Assembly: GCA_963573305.1 (NCBI GenBank)
Contig: OY754327.1
Location: 180,304,386-180,368,385, forward strand
DNA length: 64,000 nt
Direction of reading: 5' to 3'
Source of the DNA: Pyrrhosoma nymphula
Lineage: Eukaryota; Arthropoda; Insecta; Odonata; Coenagrionidae
In this document: positions 21,605 through 32,348 of the stretch, in pieces
Layout of the letters: each line of letters begins with the position of its first letter
Numbering within the stretch: the first letter of the stretch is position 1
Notes under the pieces: model-generated
What the model saw: the letters and a program-made list of their open reading frames with translations, nothing else
The model's database searches: none
Told to the model about the DNA's origin: nothing
Program-made: the position numbers and the translations under genes

Positions 21605-22260
21605 TCAGGTGTGTTTGGTGTCCCCTGCAATAATGCAACTCTTGGCAACCTGCATACTGTAGCTTCCATGCAGCGAACTTTTTGAGACTGAACAATGAAC
21701 TAAATGAAGTATAAGAACTTTAAAGCCACAATTATCTACAATCTGAAAATACTGGCTATCATTATGTATCAACCCTGCAATAAGCCTTGTTATAACATTT
21801 TGTATTATGTCCCAAGGCTTAAATTTTTCGTTTCTTTCCAAGATATGTACTTGCTAAAGATAACTGACCATGACCAGTGAGTCCTTTTCTTCTTTTCCTT
21901 GGAGTTGATGTTGAAGAGCTCGTAGTTAAAGGGGAAGGCACTAAGGATGCTGGCGATAAAGATAGAGCCTCGGAAACACATTCCGACTGGCTTTGAGGGA
22001 CTTTGTTGTCTGGGTATAAGTTCTCTTCGGATTACTGTTTCATTATATCTCCATAATGCTTCTTCAAATGGTTCTTCATACCACTAGTAGTATGAGATAC
22101 TCCTCACAATATTTTTGCACTGCAAAACTGGCACAAAGCATACTTTTCATCACTTTTGCATATTCGAAAATGTTCTTTCACTTCACTTTCCATTGTTTTG
22201 GATTTAAATATGTATATCTTTATGACACACCATAAAAAGCATGCGTAACTTGTTTTCTTA
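21605..22260 (-). pseudogene. hAT-type transposase relic with BED zinc finger
   Basis: On the minus strand, from about 22220, the frame gives SEVKEHFRICKSDEKYALCQ, FCSAKIL and, after a stop, SHTTSGMKNHLKKHYGDIMK. That is a BED zinc finger (C-x2-C ... H-x4-H) as found at the N-terminus of hAT transposases. A Ser/Thr-rich linker with TPRKRRKGLTGHGQLSL follows. 21841-21605 then continues with NVITRLIAGLIHNDSQYFQI and VDNCGFKVLILHL, a recognisable hAT segment preceding the DDE catalytic region. Several stops and frameshifts occur, and the catalytic domain is not found downstream. Confidence 0.7.
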
Positions 22261-22707
22261 ACAGATAGTCCATGATTTATACATTCAAGCCATTCGTAAA
22301 CTGGTGGCACCAGGTTCTATTCATGATTCGACTTTGTTAAAAAAGATTTAAAAATAAAACTGGTGAATGAAAAATAATTTGAGAACTGCTAACACTAGAC
22401 AAAAATATTTTTTTTATATTTCAACCTGATGAAATTATTAGTTTAAAAACACTGAAGGAATTAGTGACAAGAATGGGTTTTCAAATCTGTGACACATTTT
22501 TTCACTAACTCTTTCTTAGCTTTTACATATAATAGATTTGAATAATGCATATTTGGTATATCATTTCTGTAGATGCTCAATAAAATGTCAAAAATGATAG
22601 ATATTGGTAAACAGTACTACTGCTGGTTACCACTAAAATTAAAAAAATCTTGCCATATTTTGTAGTATTCAAGGCAAAAACTCAATTTCATTCCTGAATA
22701 TTGAATA

Positions 22708-24217
22708 CAGTAAAACCTCGTTCATTCGAAATTCAATGGACCAAAAAAATTGTACTTTGAATTATCCAGGTTTGAACTAAACGTACTTTCCAAAAATTAA
22801 CGAAAAAGATCCCATATTTTCCAAGATAATCACCGTATTGCTATATTTTTTTATAAAAAGGCAAAGAATATGCACTAAAATGAGGAGTTAATGGACAAAA
22901 TCCTTCATGTTTATTAGATTCAACTTAAAGTTGGAGAAGTATGTATGCACTATCAGATGCAATCACGTGGAAAATATATTCAAAATGAATGTTTTCGGGC
23001 ATGTGTCCAGTATTATCACAAAAGGTGTATTTTCCAGGTCACCAAACTTTTTGCCATTGACCTTTAAATTTGCCGGCCTGCTTTCAACCCATTTCCCCCA
23101 AGACTTTTCTACGATTAAGAACTGCTGCATCATCATCCTTGCCTGCCATAAGTCTCTTATCAATTACGACTGCAAAACAAAAATATCACATTTGACTCAT
23201 TGCTTCCCCACGCCATAACTTCTCAGGTGGCTTCCACTAGGGGAGGGGCTTGGGGAGAGGAGAGAAGGGTAGGGGTTGAGTATCATGTCAAGGTCGGTGA
23301 CGAACCTAGACTCCCACAGCCCTCCGAAAGAAGCTTGAGGGAATCCGAGAAAAAATCACTGATGCAGTGTCGGATAGACACCACCCAGAAGTAGTCCCTA
23401 TATAAATTTGATTATTTCAGGCTTGACGTCATGGAAGTGATAGATATCCATTTTGAATAAAAAAGTTTTTTATTCAAAATGGATAGTCCCTATATCTTCA
23501 GCCTTTCTTACCTCGTGATTCACATTCGAGTTTGGGGAGATTGGACAAGAGTAGATGGGAAAAGCGTAAACAAAGCTGAGAACCATGACTCGTCCGTGAT
23601 TCGGGGCAAACAAAAGAATCTGGGGAAGTACCTGAAACGAGATGGGAGGAGCGGCTATCAAACGATGAAAGTGCTCACGCTGGAAAAATGGGTAAAGGAT
23701 ATCACACCATCCGGAAAATACTACTCCACCATGCCTGGCGATCCTACAGTCATCACTCGAGGAGGGGAGGCTTAGAAAGAAGAGAGGGGAAGGCATTAGT
23801 CATGGCGCAAAAGCCCCAAAAAAAAGTTTGGGACGGAGGGGCCGAGATGTGTATGTACTCAAGGGATATTTGATTGGGGGTAATCAGCTGCTGGCATGCG
23901 GTGCACCATAAGCATAAGCAAATGTTCAAAATAGCTTGGCTCAACTTAAAAGTAACTTATGCTCAAGAAAGTGATAATAAAATCACAATAACTTTGAAAT
24001 AAGCACTAACTAACCATCAAAGTGCACTGCCCTGGTGAATCATTTCGAAATAAATGATATGTTGGGGCGTCATGGCATGAAATTTGACTTCGAATTACAT
24101 ACTAAGCGTATTTCGAATTATCCATACCATGAAGTACGCAATTTCCTATTCCGTTTGCCGGGGACTGCTCACAACTTCAAATTAATCGATTATTCGAATT
24201 AAGAGAGTTTGAACTTA
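22708..24217 (+). mobile_element. TIR-bounded DNA transposon-like segment (about 1.5 kb)
   Basis: The left end CAGTAAAACCTCGTTCATTC (22708 onward, preceded by TA) resembles the reverse complement of the right end (about 24195-24217: AGTTCAAACTCTCTTAATTC). Both continue with GAA and GAATTATCC-type words. This is the pogo/Tigger TIR style. Internal frames on either strand (for example 22963-23163 minus and 23479-23775 plus) show no convincing transposase motif, so it is probably non-autonomous or badly decayed. Confidence 0.5.
23446..23484. repeat. Perfect 19-bp palindrome with 1-bp spacer
   Basis: ATCCATTTTGAATAAAAAA, G, then its exact reverse complement. The palindrome lies just before the second of two direct repeats TAGTCCCTATAT (23392-23403 and 23484-23495), which bracket an 80-bp segment. 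Confidence 0.8.
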
Positions 24218-24756
24218 CTACTAATAATTCATTATTAATGGTGTTCGAGTATTCAACTATTCAAGTGTCCCATCTCTAGTTACAATGCATAACAACAGTT
24301 TACCAAGGGCTGGATTTTGCAGAGGTGGAAGTGTATCCTGTGTCTCACTCTGATGAAATTCAATCCAAGTGACCACTTTCAACCACATTACCAAACGTAG
24401 AAAACAGTGTTTTTACTTTTTGATGATGACATTGACATCAATGTGACCACTTCACAACTCTTGACTAAATGCAGAAAGTTGTGTTTGTCCTTTATGACAT
24501 AGCATGGTTAAAAATATGAATGTCAAATGGATTTATTGTAATTTTACTAGCATCTAGATAACATCATGAATCAGAATCAACCTTTGAAGTTGCTTAAATT
24601 CACAAATCAATAATGTAAATAATCAATTTTGATTATGTATCTAAGACTAGAAGTCATTGCTTTGTGAATTATTAATTTTCTCTATTCTTGGTGCTGAGTT
24701 GCTTTTCTTTTCGTATGCTTGCATGTAATTTACACCTCCTCTCTCATTACTTTCAG

Positions 24757-24924
24757 ATTACTTGCAAGCTGTTTGCATTTAACATTGAGAAGTCATCATG
24801 GGTGGAAAGGGGTCGAGGACAACTTCGTGTTAATGACAAAAGCGACCCAGAAAAGCAGGCAAAGAAACAATCCAGGCTGGTGATGCGGACTCAGGGTAGC
24901 TTTCGAGTGGTACTCAACACAAAG
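24757..24924 (+). CDS. RanBP3: RanBP3 exon, core of Ran-binding domain
   Basis: 56 codons, phase 0, acceptor TACTTTCAG and donor AAG|GTATGG. It encodes ITCKLFAFNIEKSSWVERGR, GQLRVND, a Lys-rich loop, and SRLVMRTQGSFRVVLNTK. The W-x-E-R-G-x-G motif is the signature of Ran-binding domains and contacts Ran-GTP. SRLVMRTQGSxRxxLNTK matches vertebrate RanBP3 almost residue for residue. No key residue is missing. The Asp-Lys insertion between RVND and SRL differs in length from vertebrates. Confidence 0.97.
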
Positions 24925-26908
24925 GTATGGCGTTGTCTGTTTTGATTTCTGTTCTTTTTCATCAATTAAATTTGACTAATTGGTATGTGATGTACTAATT
25001 TGACCTGGCTTAGCCAAACCTACATTAGTCAGCTGAGCCATTTAAATTTCTTTATTGTCTAAGTCTTGTTTGGTTTTCTACTAGAAAAATCTCAATTAAT
25101 CATGTTATGCATGATTTTTAAATAAACTGACCTAATTTTTTATATTTCCCTTGAAATTTAAAATTTATTTTTCATTCCACTATTTTCCTTCTCCTGAAAT
25201 TCCCATTACTGCAAGACTCCCTAGAGAAATTAAATAAGTTGTCTAGCAGAGTGAGGTTTTTACATATATTGAAAATATCATATTTTTTTACAACTTCATT
25301 TCAATTTTGTTTTATCCATAAATTGTCTTGGCTACCCATGTATATATCCTTTTTTTCTCAATTTATTCCCAGTGCTATTGGATTTTCCTGCAGTGTTTGA
25401 ATTGCTCTCTTGCCCTGCCTTCTTATGGTCAAATACTGTTAGTTATCTTCTGTTTGAGAAGAATGTGCCTTTAAATATGGGAATTAAGAGTTAAGCTCAT
25501 GAATTGAATCATGAATTTGGCATTGATTTTCACCTAACATTTTATTGAAATTGTCACCTTAATGAAGCAGAAGGCACTGTTAATACTTAGCAAACTACTT
25601 GCCATAGTTTCTGTACTAATTCTTGCTCCATTTATCAATGACAATGTCAGACTGTTATCTGATTTTTAAGGCAAAAGTACTGGAGAAACAAAAAAATCGT
25701 CCTTGGCATTATCAGAAAACAATTTATAAAAATGCTAAAATCATAGGAAAAATAATCGTAATCAGAGGATACGGCCAGCTACCTGATTTAGGGATAGCGG
25801 TTCATAGATAGCTGAAATAGCAAGTGAGTGGACATGAACATCAGATGACCAGAAGGAATATTTGGTAATAATAAAGTCACATCGCGAAGATTAAGTGAGA
25901 CTGCGTTCAAAGAGGCCTCACCCAGGTTTGAACCCCAGACCTTCTGGGCTGCAGATGAACGCTCTTCTCTCTGGGCTACTGTGTCGACTAAGAATATTCC
26001 GCTTTAAGTGGTTCTTTTTATTTTCAGAAAAAAGAACAAATCCAAACAACTCCTTAGCAAACTTGAATAAATTATATCTCCTGGACTAAAATTAGTTTTC
26101 AGCAATTGGTTAATGTGCAAGCATTAACTAAGAAATTTAAGGATTTGAAACACCCTATCTGGAATGCACTAGCGCTGAGTCTTAATAAGGGTATTTAGGT
26201 ATCAACAATATTTTAAAAGATAAATTATACCCTCTTTTGGTTAATCAATCCTCTTGGAGAGAATTCTGTTTCACCATATTTCATGAATTTTGACGCAGAA
26301 GTCACTTAATAAAACAAAATATGTTTTTTTTTAATGTTTAGTATTCCTCGATAATAGTTTGGGACGTATTTAAATGACCTTTATCCACAGTTATTTCCTG
26401 CTCATGAAAAACTTGGAGATAGATATAAGCTCGAGAAAACAAGAACTTTGTATCCTTAGGAATAATTCCTTTCTCGTGTAGTTTCTTAAGTTTCATTCGA
26501 GATAAATAGGTCAATGGGGTCACAGTACTAAAAATATGGCAAGAGTAATTACAGAATTCACTATGACTTTGGAATCTCAATTGGCTGTGGGAGAAGAAAA
26601 CTGTGATCGCGTTAATAACTCCAAGGCGATGTCGCAAACGTGAACCCTATTAGCATCCCTATTTTGCGATGCGTAAAATCTGTTGAAATTCATCTGGAGT
26701 TTGAATATTCCCTCAACTGGCTACTGGCTTTTTCAGTGTTGTCAAGTTGTCGAAGGAAGAGCGATTTCAATAAGTTCTCACGTATGCCGCATCCAGATGC
26801 CAATGAGTTTTACGTTAATTTTTTCTGCCACTGTACTACATAGTGTAAATGTGATGCCATTATTTTGGAGTTGTAAAATGTTTTTTATTCTGATTTTTTT
26901 ATTTCCAG
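24925..26908 (+). other. RanBP3 intron (2 kb) with tRNA-like SINE relic
   Basis: GTATGG...TTTCCAG. It holds a minus-strand tRNA-like segment (25905-25990). A minus-strand open stretch at 26338-26637 (99 codons) is not recognised. The rest is AT-rich. Confidence 0.7.
25905..25990 (-). repeat. tRNA-derived SINE head or tRNA pseudogene
   Basis: On the minus strand AGCCCAGAGAGAAGAGC (box A region, 25961-25977) is followed by GGTTCAAACC (box B, 25925-25934) after CTGCAGCCCAGAAGGTCTGG, giving tRNA-like spacing. The acceptor stem does not close cleanly and no CCA-proximal pairing is seen, so it is called SINE-like, not a tRNA gene. Confidence 0.55.
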
Positions 26909-27001
26909 ATATGGGCAGGAATGTCTGTGGTGCGTGCCAGTCCTAAAAGTATAAGAATGACAGCAATGGATGATAACCAAATTAGGGTATTTCTCCTCAT
27001 G
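26909..27001 (+). CDS. RanBP3: RanBP3 exon, Ran-binding domain continued
   Basis: 31 codons, phase 0, acceptor ATTTCCAG and donor ATG|GTAAGT. It encodes IWAGMSVVRASPKSIRMTAM followed by DDNQIRVFLLM. This corresponds to the (L/I)WAxM...KSIRITAM..D..VKVFLI strands of the RanBP3 domain, with the same exon structure as expected for the family. Confidence 0.96.
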
Positions 27002-28517
27002 GTAAGTTTTAGTCTTCTGTCTTCTCATTTACTGTGTAAAACTTTGTCTCCTGTGAAATTTTCAAAATATTTTTCAGAATTTATCATAGAATTTGATCAA
27101 CAATGCATATTCATCATTAAATCATTTTAAAACAACAGGTTCATGTCAAGTGGATGATTTTTGTATCTTTGGAAAATGTTTACCATTTATATTCCAGACT
27201 ATATGTATACCATTTATATATTTATATACCAGACATAGTTTGAAGTCTGGGGTAGCTTGAAAATCTATTAGCAACCACATTATTGGTTTTTAATAATAAT
27301 GGGTATTTATATGGTTTTTTGTACACATTTTTAAGTTTTTCAGTTTTGCTTGCTTCCAGCATGTGACTGATAGCGATATTGTTTACACCGCGATCGGACA
27401 AGGGGGAGAAAAAGGGAATGGGGAGAGTTGAAGTAGCGGGGATAAAGACGAGGGGAGCAGCGAACCCATGAGTCACAGCCAGGCGCTCAACTTCAAAGAT
27501 GGTTTGCTACAGTATATGGAGTAGTGGGAATGCGACTACAATGGCATTATCGCTGCTAAAAAGATATGAGGTCGGGTGAAGAAAACTCTCATTGAGTCCA
27601 TGAAACAATCAAAAATAATGGACTCTTTATACAAATGATAGTACATTGTTTTTTTACGTATATTATGAAAATTATAGGAAATAAAAGTGAAAGTTTGGAT
27701 TATCCATGTTTTCTGATTATCCGTGCGTCCTAGTTCACTGTATTTTATTGGCTGGCACTCGTGAGATTGACAGAAAGCCAAACAGGCTCTGAGGCAGCAT
27801 TTAAACCGCTTTCGTATAGCCGTAATTTCGGAGGCACGATTTAAAAAATAAAAAATTCGCGAAATTCTGTAAAACCTTCCGTTATTTTGATCTTCCGTTA
27901 TTTAGAATTCCGGATTATCGATCTTCTACTGTATATCGCACTTTGTCGCGGATTCAATATTCATATATTCCTGATCTTCATGGCAGGAATCATCAAATGC
28001 AAAAAAACGTGAAAATTACCGATTTTGCATAATTATTGCATTTCTGATTTTCACGTAGCTCTATGGCTTATCATAGAGATACATTGTTTCATGCAGCCAA
28101 TTCGTAGAAATATTGGCCCCGAAAAAGTCACCTTATTTAGTGACTCAAGTGTAAGTTGGGGTAGGTTTTCATTGACCGAAAAAATAAATTTATCATCATA
28201 TATTCGAGTATGTATGGTATGTTTGAGGAAAACTTGAGGCAAAATAGGGAAGGTGGCATTGTGTACAAATGACTGGTGTTAAGTTGACATCTCGTCCCTG
28301 TTTAACCTTAATACTTCCTTAATCTCACTCTCCATACCCTTTTCATAGTAAATCAAAGAGCATGCAAGTCAAGCCACCAAATTCTGTAAAATGGTTCCTA
28401 AAAATAATTTAGAAATGTTTTGACCTCTATTTGTATTTTAATTTTAGCCAAGTGTGGGAAGACTGTTGTGATTGATTTTAAGTAAGTCATTAAGGTGGTT
28501 ATGCTCATTTACTACAG
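27002..28517 (+). other. RanBP3 intron (1.5 kb)
   Basis: GTAAGT...CTACAG. Two pogo/Tigger-like ends are recognised: one ending at about 27742 (CACTGTA, with GGATTATCC words at 27695-27720) and one ending at 27933 (TACTGTA, with CCGGATTATCG). Confidence 0.7.
27690..27933. mobile_element. Adjacent pogo/Tigger-like terminal repeat ends
   Basis: Both ends face right. Read on the minus strand they start TACAGTGAACTAGGACGC (from 27742) and TACAGTAGAAGATCGATAAT (from 27933), followed by CGGATAATC-type and CCGGAATTC words. They may be two nested or abutting elements. Confidence 0.4.
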
Positions 28518-28817
28518 GCAAGCCCAGCAGACACAGATCGCCTTTTGAATGTTCTAGTCGGTCGAGTGGAGGCTCAGAAACTGTTAGAGGAGGAATCGAA
28601 GACAGGAAATGAACATAACAGAGGTGAACCTGATACGTGTACAATTGAAATCCCTTCACCTGCCAAGAAGGTGTGTGAAGGAAATGAGAAGGCAGTTGAA
28701 GTGGGGACAGGAAAATTGGAGACAAAAAGTGGTTGTGCAAAAGAATTAAGTGGTGATGAGAAACAAAGTACTGCAGTTGCAGAGCACAAGCATTCAGATC
28801 GTGAAGCATCTACATAG
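28518..28817 (+). CDS. RanBP3: RanBP3 last coding exon, C-terminal tail
   Basis: 99 codons and TAG, phase 0 after acceptor ACTACAG. The first third completes the Ran-binding domain: ASPADTDRLLNVLVGRVEAQ is the final helix, matching ASxxDTxxLxxxLxxRI in relatives. After KLLEEES comes a charged, disordered tail (EIPSPAKKVCEGNEKAVEVG and further Glu/Lys/Ser), with no domain. Together with the upstream exons the visible product is 548 residues, with the Ran-binding domain at roughly residues 343-472 of that visible part. Confidence 0.93.
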   Translation, partial: ASPADTDRLLNVLVGRVEAQKLLEEESKTGNEHNRGEPDTCTIEIPSPAKKVCEGNEKAVEVGTGKLETKSGCAKELSGDEKQSTAVAEHKHSDREAST

Positions 28818-28824
28818 TCCTACG
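28818..28824 (+). other. RanBP3 3' UTR, part 1
   Basis: Seven bases after the stop, then a perfect donor CCTACG|GTGAGT. An exon junction this close to the stop would not be expected to trigger nonsense-mediated decay. Confidence 0.45.
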
Positions 28825-28998
28825 GTGAGTCATAGCCATCTAATACTCAAAATCTTGTGTGACTGGGTTATTTAGTTTCTATAATTACTATTTTAATATT
28901 GCAACATTAATTTTTATCCATGCTCTGTTGAAGTGCCAAGTGTGATTCAGTTTTGTTCACCTGGTGCACCTGCTGATAAATAGGTAATAAGTATCTGT

Positions 28999-29031
28999 AA
29001 AATGTTATCCTCTTGGAGGGGATAACATTTT
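28999..29031. repeat. Hairpin, 12-bp arms
   Basis: AAAATGTTATCC, nine-base loop, GGATAACATTTT. Perfect arms, function unknown. Confidence 0.7.
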
Positions 29032-29299
29032 AAAAACAGATTTACACCCCTATTATTTATATGCCGTTGAAAATGGAATTGAAATAACTAATCATAAAGA
29101 ACAATTTTGTTATCTATTTGTAAAGAAAATCTAAGTGTTTTATTCACGAGTTGGTTATATTTTTTGTTATTCATCATTAATTGTGCTACGAGAGAATACA
29201 CCCTAATGGATATGAATAAATTAAATATCCCATATTTCTCTTATCCCTGTACTCCCTTTTTTGTCAAAAATATTTGTGGGAAAGGTGGTGAGAGCCTTT

Positions 29300-29335
29300 G
29301 TGACTGAGTGTGACTCCAGTGGCACACTCAGTCAC
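29300..29335. repeat. Hairpin, 13-bp arms
   Basis: GTGACTGAGTGTG, ten-base loop, CACACTCAGTCAC. It sits just left of the minus-strand LINE relic and may be the 3' end of that element. Confidence 0.7.
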
Positions 29336-29344
29336 TAAGGAATC

Positions 29345-29720
29345 CTTGACATGAGTGACATTTCACTCATCATTACTTCCTCTAGCCACCTTATTTGCCC
29401 CTTCCTATCACATACACAAGTTTCGTTTCTTCACCCATTGTACCAAGCACTTCCTCGTTTGTCTTCATTTTCATCCTCCATACCTTCTCTATCCTCCTCC
29501 ACACTCATATCTCGAACGCCTGCAGCCTATTCTCATCTTCCTTTCTCAGATTCCACATTTCTATGCTACACTCCATGCCAAGCTTCACCTACCTCTCCTT
29601 TATATCCTTTCCCAAGGTCCCCCAAATCAGCTCCCTGCTATTACTGAATGCTTCTTTAGCTAGCACAATTCTCCTCCTGTCTTCTTTGCTGCTATGCCCA
29701 TTTTCTTCTTAAGTACCATG
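29345..29720 (-). pseudogene. RTE-type LINE C-terminal relic
   Basis: On the minus strand broken frames encode RRRIVLAKEAF, a Trp/Lys-rich stretch, EMWNLRKEDENRLQAFEIRV followed by WRRIEKVWRMK, and TNEEVLGTMGEE. This is the C-terminal segment typical of RTE-type LINEs (L.AFE.W.WRR.LK....TNEEVL). Frameshifts are frequent. The RT itself is absent. Confidence 0.6.
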
Positions 29721-31202
29721 CAAGTAGCTCCACTGTGCTATGGTTAAACTCATGTGAAAGTTTACTGTTGTGCTATTGTTTTCCTAAATAGCTTGCAGCA
29801 TTATAAAGATTACAATATGAGTTATTAGTTTCCAAAAATGAGGAAAAAACGATAAAGTGTAATAAAGTTAGACTGGAGACAATTTTAACATGATCAAAAG
29901 AAGCTAATATAGTCGGTAAGTGGCCTCTATATCACACTAATATTATCATCGAGTACAAGTAGAGAAATCACTTTTTTGGAAGATTATAACCCACCTTTGA
30001 CTTAAGTTAAGCCACAAAATTGGGAAACATTTTGGGATCAATATTTTGGCATATGGCAGGCATAAAATTACAATGTTCTCTTCTACTCATAGACTACTGA
30101 GATTATTTTCCAAGAAATGTATTAACTTTTGTTCTATGTTTTGTGTAAGTATCCATTCCTCATAGCCAATATTTATGTAAAAAGGACCTAAAAATACAGA
30201 GATTCCCAGATTTGCTTGATAAATCTCCTTGCTTTTATTTTTTGATATGCCAGGTATTTTTGAAATATCTATGGTAGAAAATAGCTGAGGTAAATGGCAT
30301 TAAATATTCTGGTTGATAAAGTCACCAAGGAAATGAAACGAAAATATTTCAGCTCCTCATTATGAAATGACTCTGGACGATAAATTCATAAATGAGATTA
30401 AAGGAAAATATTTCGACTTCTCATCATGAAATCTTGAATTGCTCCGTGCTTAGGATTCCTGATGCACAGCTTACCAGCATGGCCACCTAAGTGAGTTACG
30501 ACTTGCCATTAGCTTCATGAATGTTGTTTTATATCTGCTTCCTGTAGAAGGCTGAATGGAAATATCCTTCGTTTCTGGCGGTTATTCGCCTTGCCTCTAC
30601 CAATTGTTCCTACAGGAACTTAACAAATACAGATCTTTGTAAATGTCTAACACAGGCAACTTATTGGAATCCACATTGCAAAAAATTCCTAAGTATCACC
30701 CATATCCTCACCTTCTCATCTTTCCCTTGTTGACAGATGTGAGGTTATCTGATTGTATTCAAAAGCAAACTTCAGTGTTAATACCTTATTGTATGATGTG
30801 ACCTTACTCCACAAGTATACCTTGCAAGGCATCTTATTATCAACCTATCATTTGGCTTCTAGTACTACTATATGTCACTGTGTTATTTTTTCATTCCAAA
30901 TTACTAGTGAGCCACTGATTTAAGTTTATACTTTTGGCTGAAAAGAGGACTTCAACTGGATTTTCAAATCACCTTATACTCCCAAGTTATATGGTAATCC
31001 TCCTTTGTGCAAATATATGTACTGACAATTTATGATGTTCAGCCCACGGTAAATCATGGTTGAATATGCCTGGCACCACCTTGATATCCTGTTACTGTCT
31101 GACATAATATTACACAAAGGTTAAGTTTACACCCTCATGGTATCATGCAATAACAAACAGATTTTAAAGTATCAGGCGAAAGTTTGTGGAAAATTGTCAC
31201 AG

Positions 31203-31383
31203 ATTGCATTGTAACAGAAAACACTTTGTAAATATTTCCACACCAATTTTTTTTTATTTATTCAACCGACCTTGTGACTTCACCTTGATAATGGCAATGT
31301 TTGCCGAAACCTAGGTCGGTTGAATAAATAAAAAAAAAATTGGTGTGGAAATATTTACAAAGTGTTTTCTGTTACAATGCAAT
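31203..31383 (+). repeat. Near-perfect 70-bp inverted repeat with PLE/hammerhead-like loop
   Basis: Left arm 31203-31272 and right arm 31313-31383 are reverse complements except for one base in an A/T run. The 40-base spacer plus the start of the right arm reads CTTGATAATGGC (31284 onward), TTTGCCGAAAC (to 31310), CTAGGTC (to 31317), and then TGTGGAA at 31344-31350. This is the layout of the Penelope terminal repeats near 1.7, 3.2 and 8.1 kb. The high arm identity suggests a recent origin or gene conversion. Confidence 0.75.
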
Positions 31384-31452
31384 ATGCAATAACAAGATTC
31401 TAGTGTATTGAATGAAATTGTGTTTCTTCAAGTTTGTATTTTTATCTTTCAG

Positions 31453-32348
31453 AAGTAACCCAGACTCCTCATTGAACTTTGGCTTTTGGCACTGGGGTAC
31501 AATTTTTTTGGAGGTGAAATGTGCAATGGGCTGTGTGTTCAAAAGGCCAAATACCTGCTAGCAGTAGTGACTGCATCAACCAGTGACATTAAAACAGTTA
31601 TTAAGTGAAGCTCATGTCAGCACTCAGTGATGAATGTTGTCCTAGTGCAAGTTTTGAAGTGGACACAATGGAGAGATGGTGTGTGGTTGGGGGTGTGCAG
31701 AGATTGGATGGGGTGTGGGAGAGAGTGAGGGTGGAGAGGTGGATTGGCTGATGAATTGGAAAAGGACTTATGAATATTGCTGGAGGAGGGAGACACTTTC
31801 CATGCCATGGAGACCTCTCACCAGATCACATCTTCTCTATTAGCCTCATGTTATGCAACCTTGCAGGCCTCTTCTTTCATTAATTTTTTTTTGAAACTAG
31901 GAAATATATTCTGTCAGTGTCTAGGCCTTAACCTTTGTATAACACCGGTGCAACTCAAGTTTCTCTAGGCTCTAGAGTGAAAAAAGTGTTGATAACCTTT
32001 CCAAGTGTTAATCAGCAGGTTTTTTTTTCAGTCCAAGGCGTCATTTGGCAGCAGAAGCATTGCTGTTAATTGTATTTTCAGGGGACCAGATACCTATTCA
32101 TGTTACTCTAGCCAGGGGAAAGTTAGCGTTTCACTTCACTGTGAAGATGTGTGCAGTTTTAATGGGGAAATACTTTTTTGTTAATTAATTAAACTCATGC
32201 CATTTAAATTATTGTTTAATTTCCCTGCAAAGAAATAAAACAGTGAAAAAATTTATCCTTAAAAAGTGCTTAGAGTATGAATTTTCTTACATACAAGTAC
32301 GCATTTGTGATGTGTAATTGTACCATTTACTCCATTGGGTTAAATAAA
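31453..32348 (+). other. RanBP3 3' UTR exon with polyadenylation signals
   Basis: Non-coding stretch after acceptor ATCTTTCAG. AATAAA signals occur at 32234-32239 and 32343-32348, shortly before the GC-rich promoter region of the next gene. The exact cleavage site cannot be read from sequence. The region between 31620 and 31780 is GT/GA-rich. Confidence 0.45.

Larger units (their letters stand above)
20653..24756 (+). other. RanBP3 intron rich in DNA-transposon relics (4.1 kb)
   Basis: Contains pogo/Tigger-like starts at 20693 and 21168, a minus-strand hAT transposase relic (21605-22260), a TIR-bounded 1.5-kb segment (22708-24217) and a perfect 39-bp palindrome inside it (23446-23484). The remaining sequence is AT-rich. 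Confidence 0.75.
28825..31452 (+). other. Probable 3' UTR intron of RanBP3
   Basis: Starts GTGAGT and ends TTTTTATCTTTCAG. It contains two hairpins (28999-29031 and 29300-29335), a minus-strand LINE C-terminal relic (29345-29720) and a near-perfect 70-bp palindrome (31203-31383) ending 69 bp before the acceptor. If unspliced, all this would be 3' UTR. Confidence 0.45.

Noticed and set aside
26338..26637. 99-codon minus-strand frame in a RanBP3 intron
   Set aside because: The MKLKKLHEKG-like text looked faintly protein-like, but I could tie it to no family, so it is not listed as a gene.
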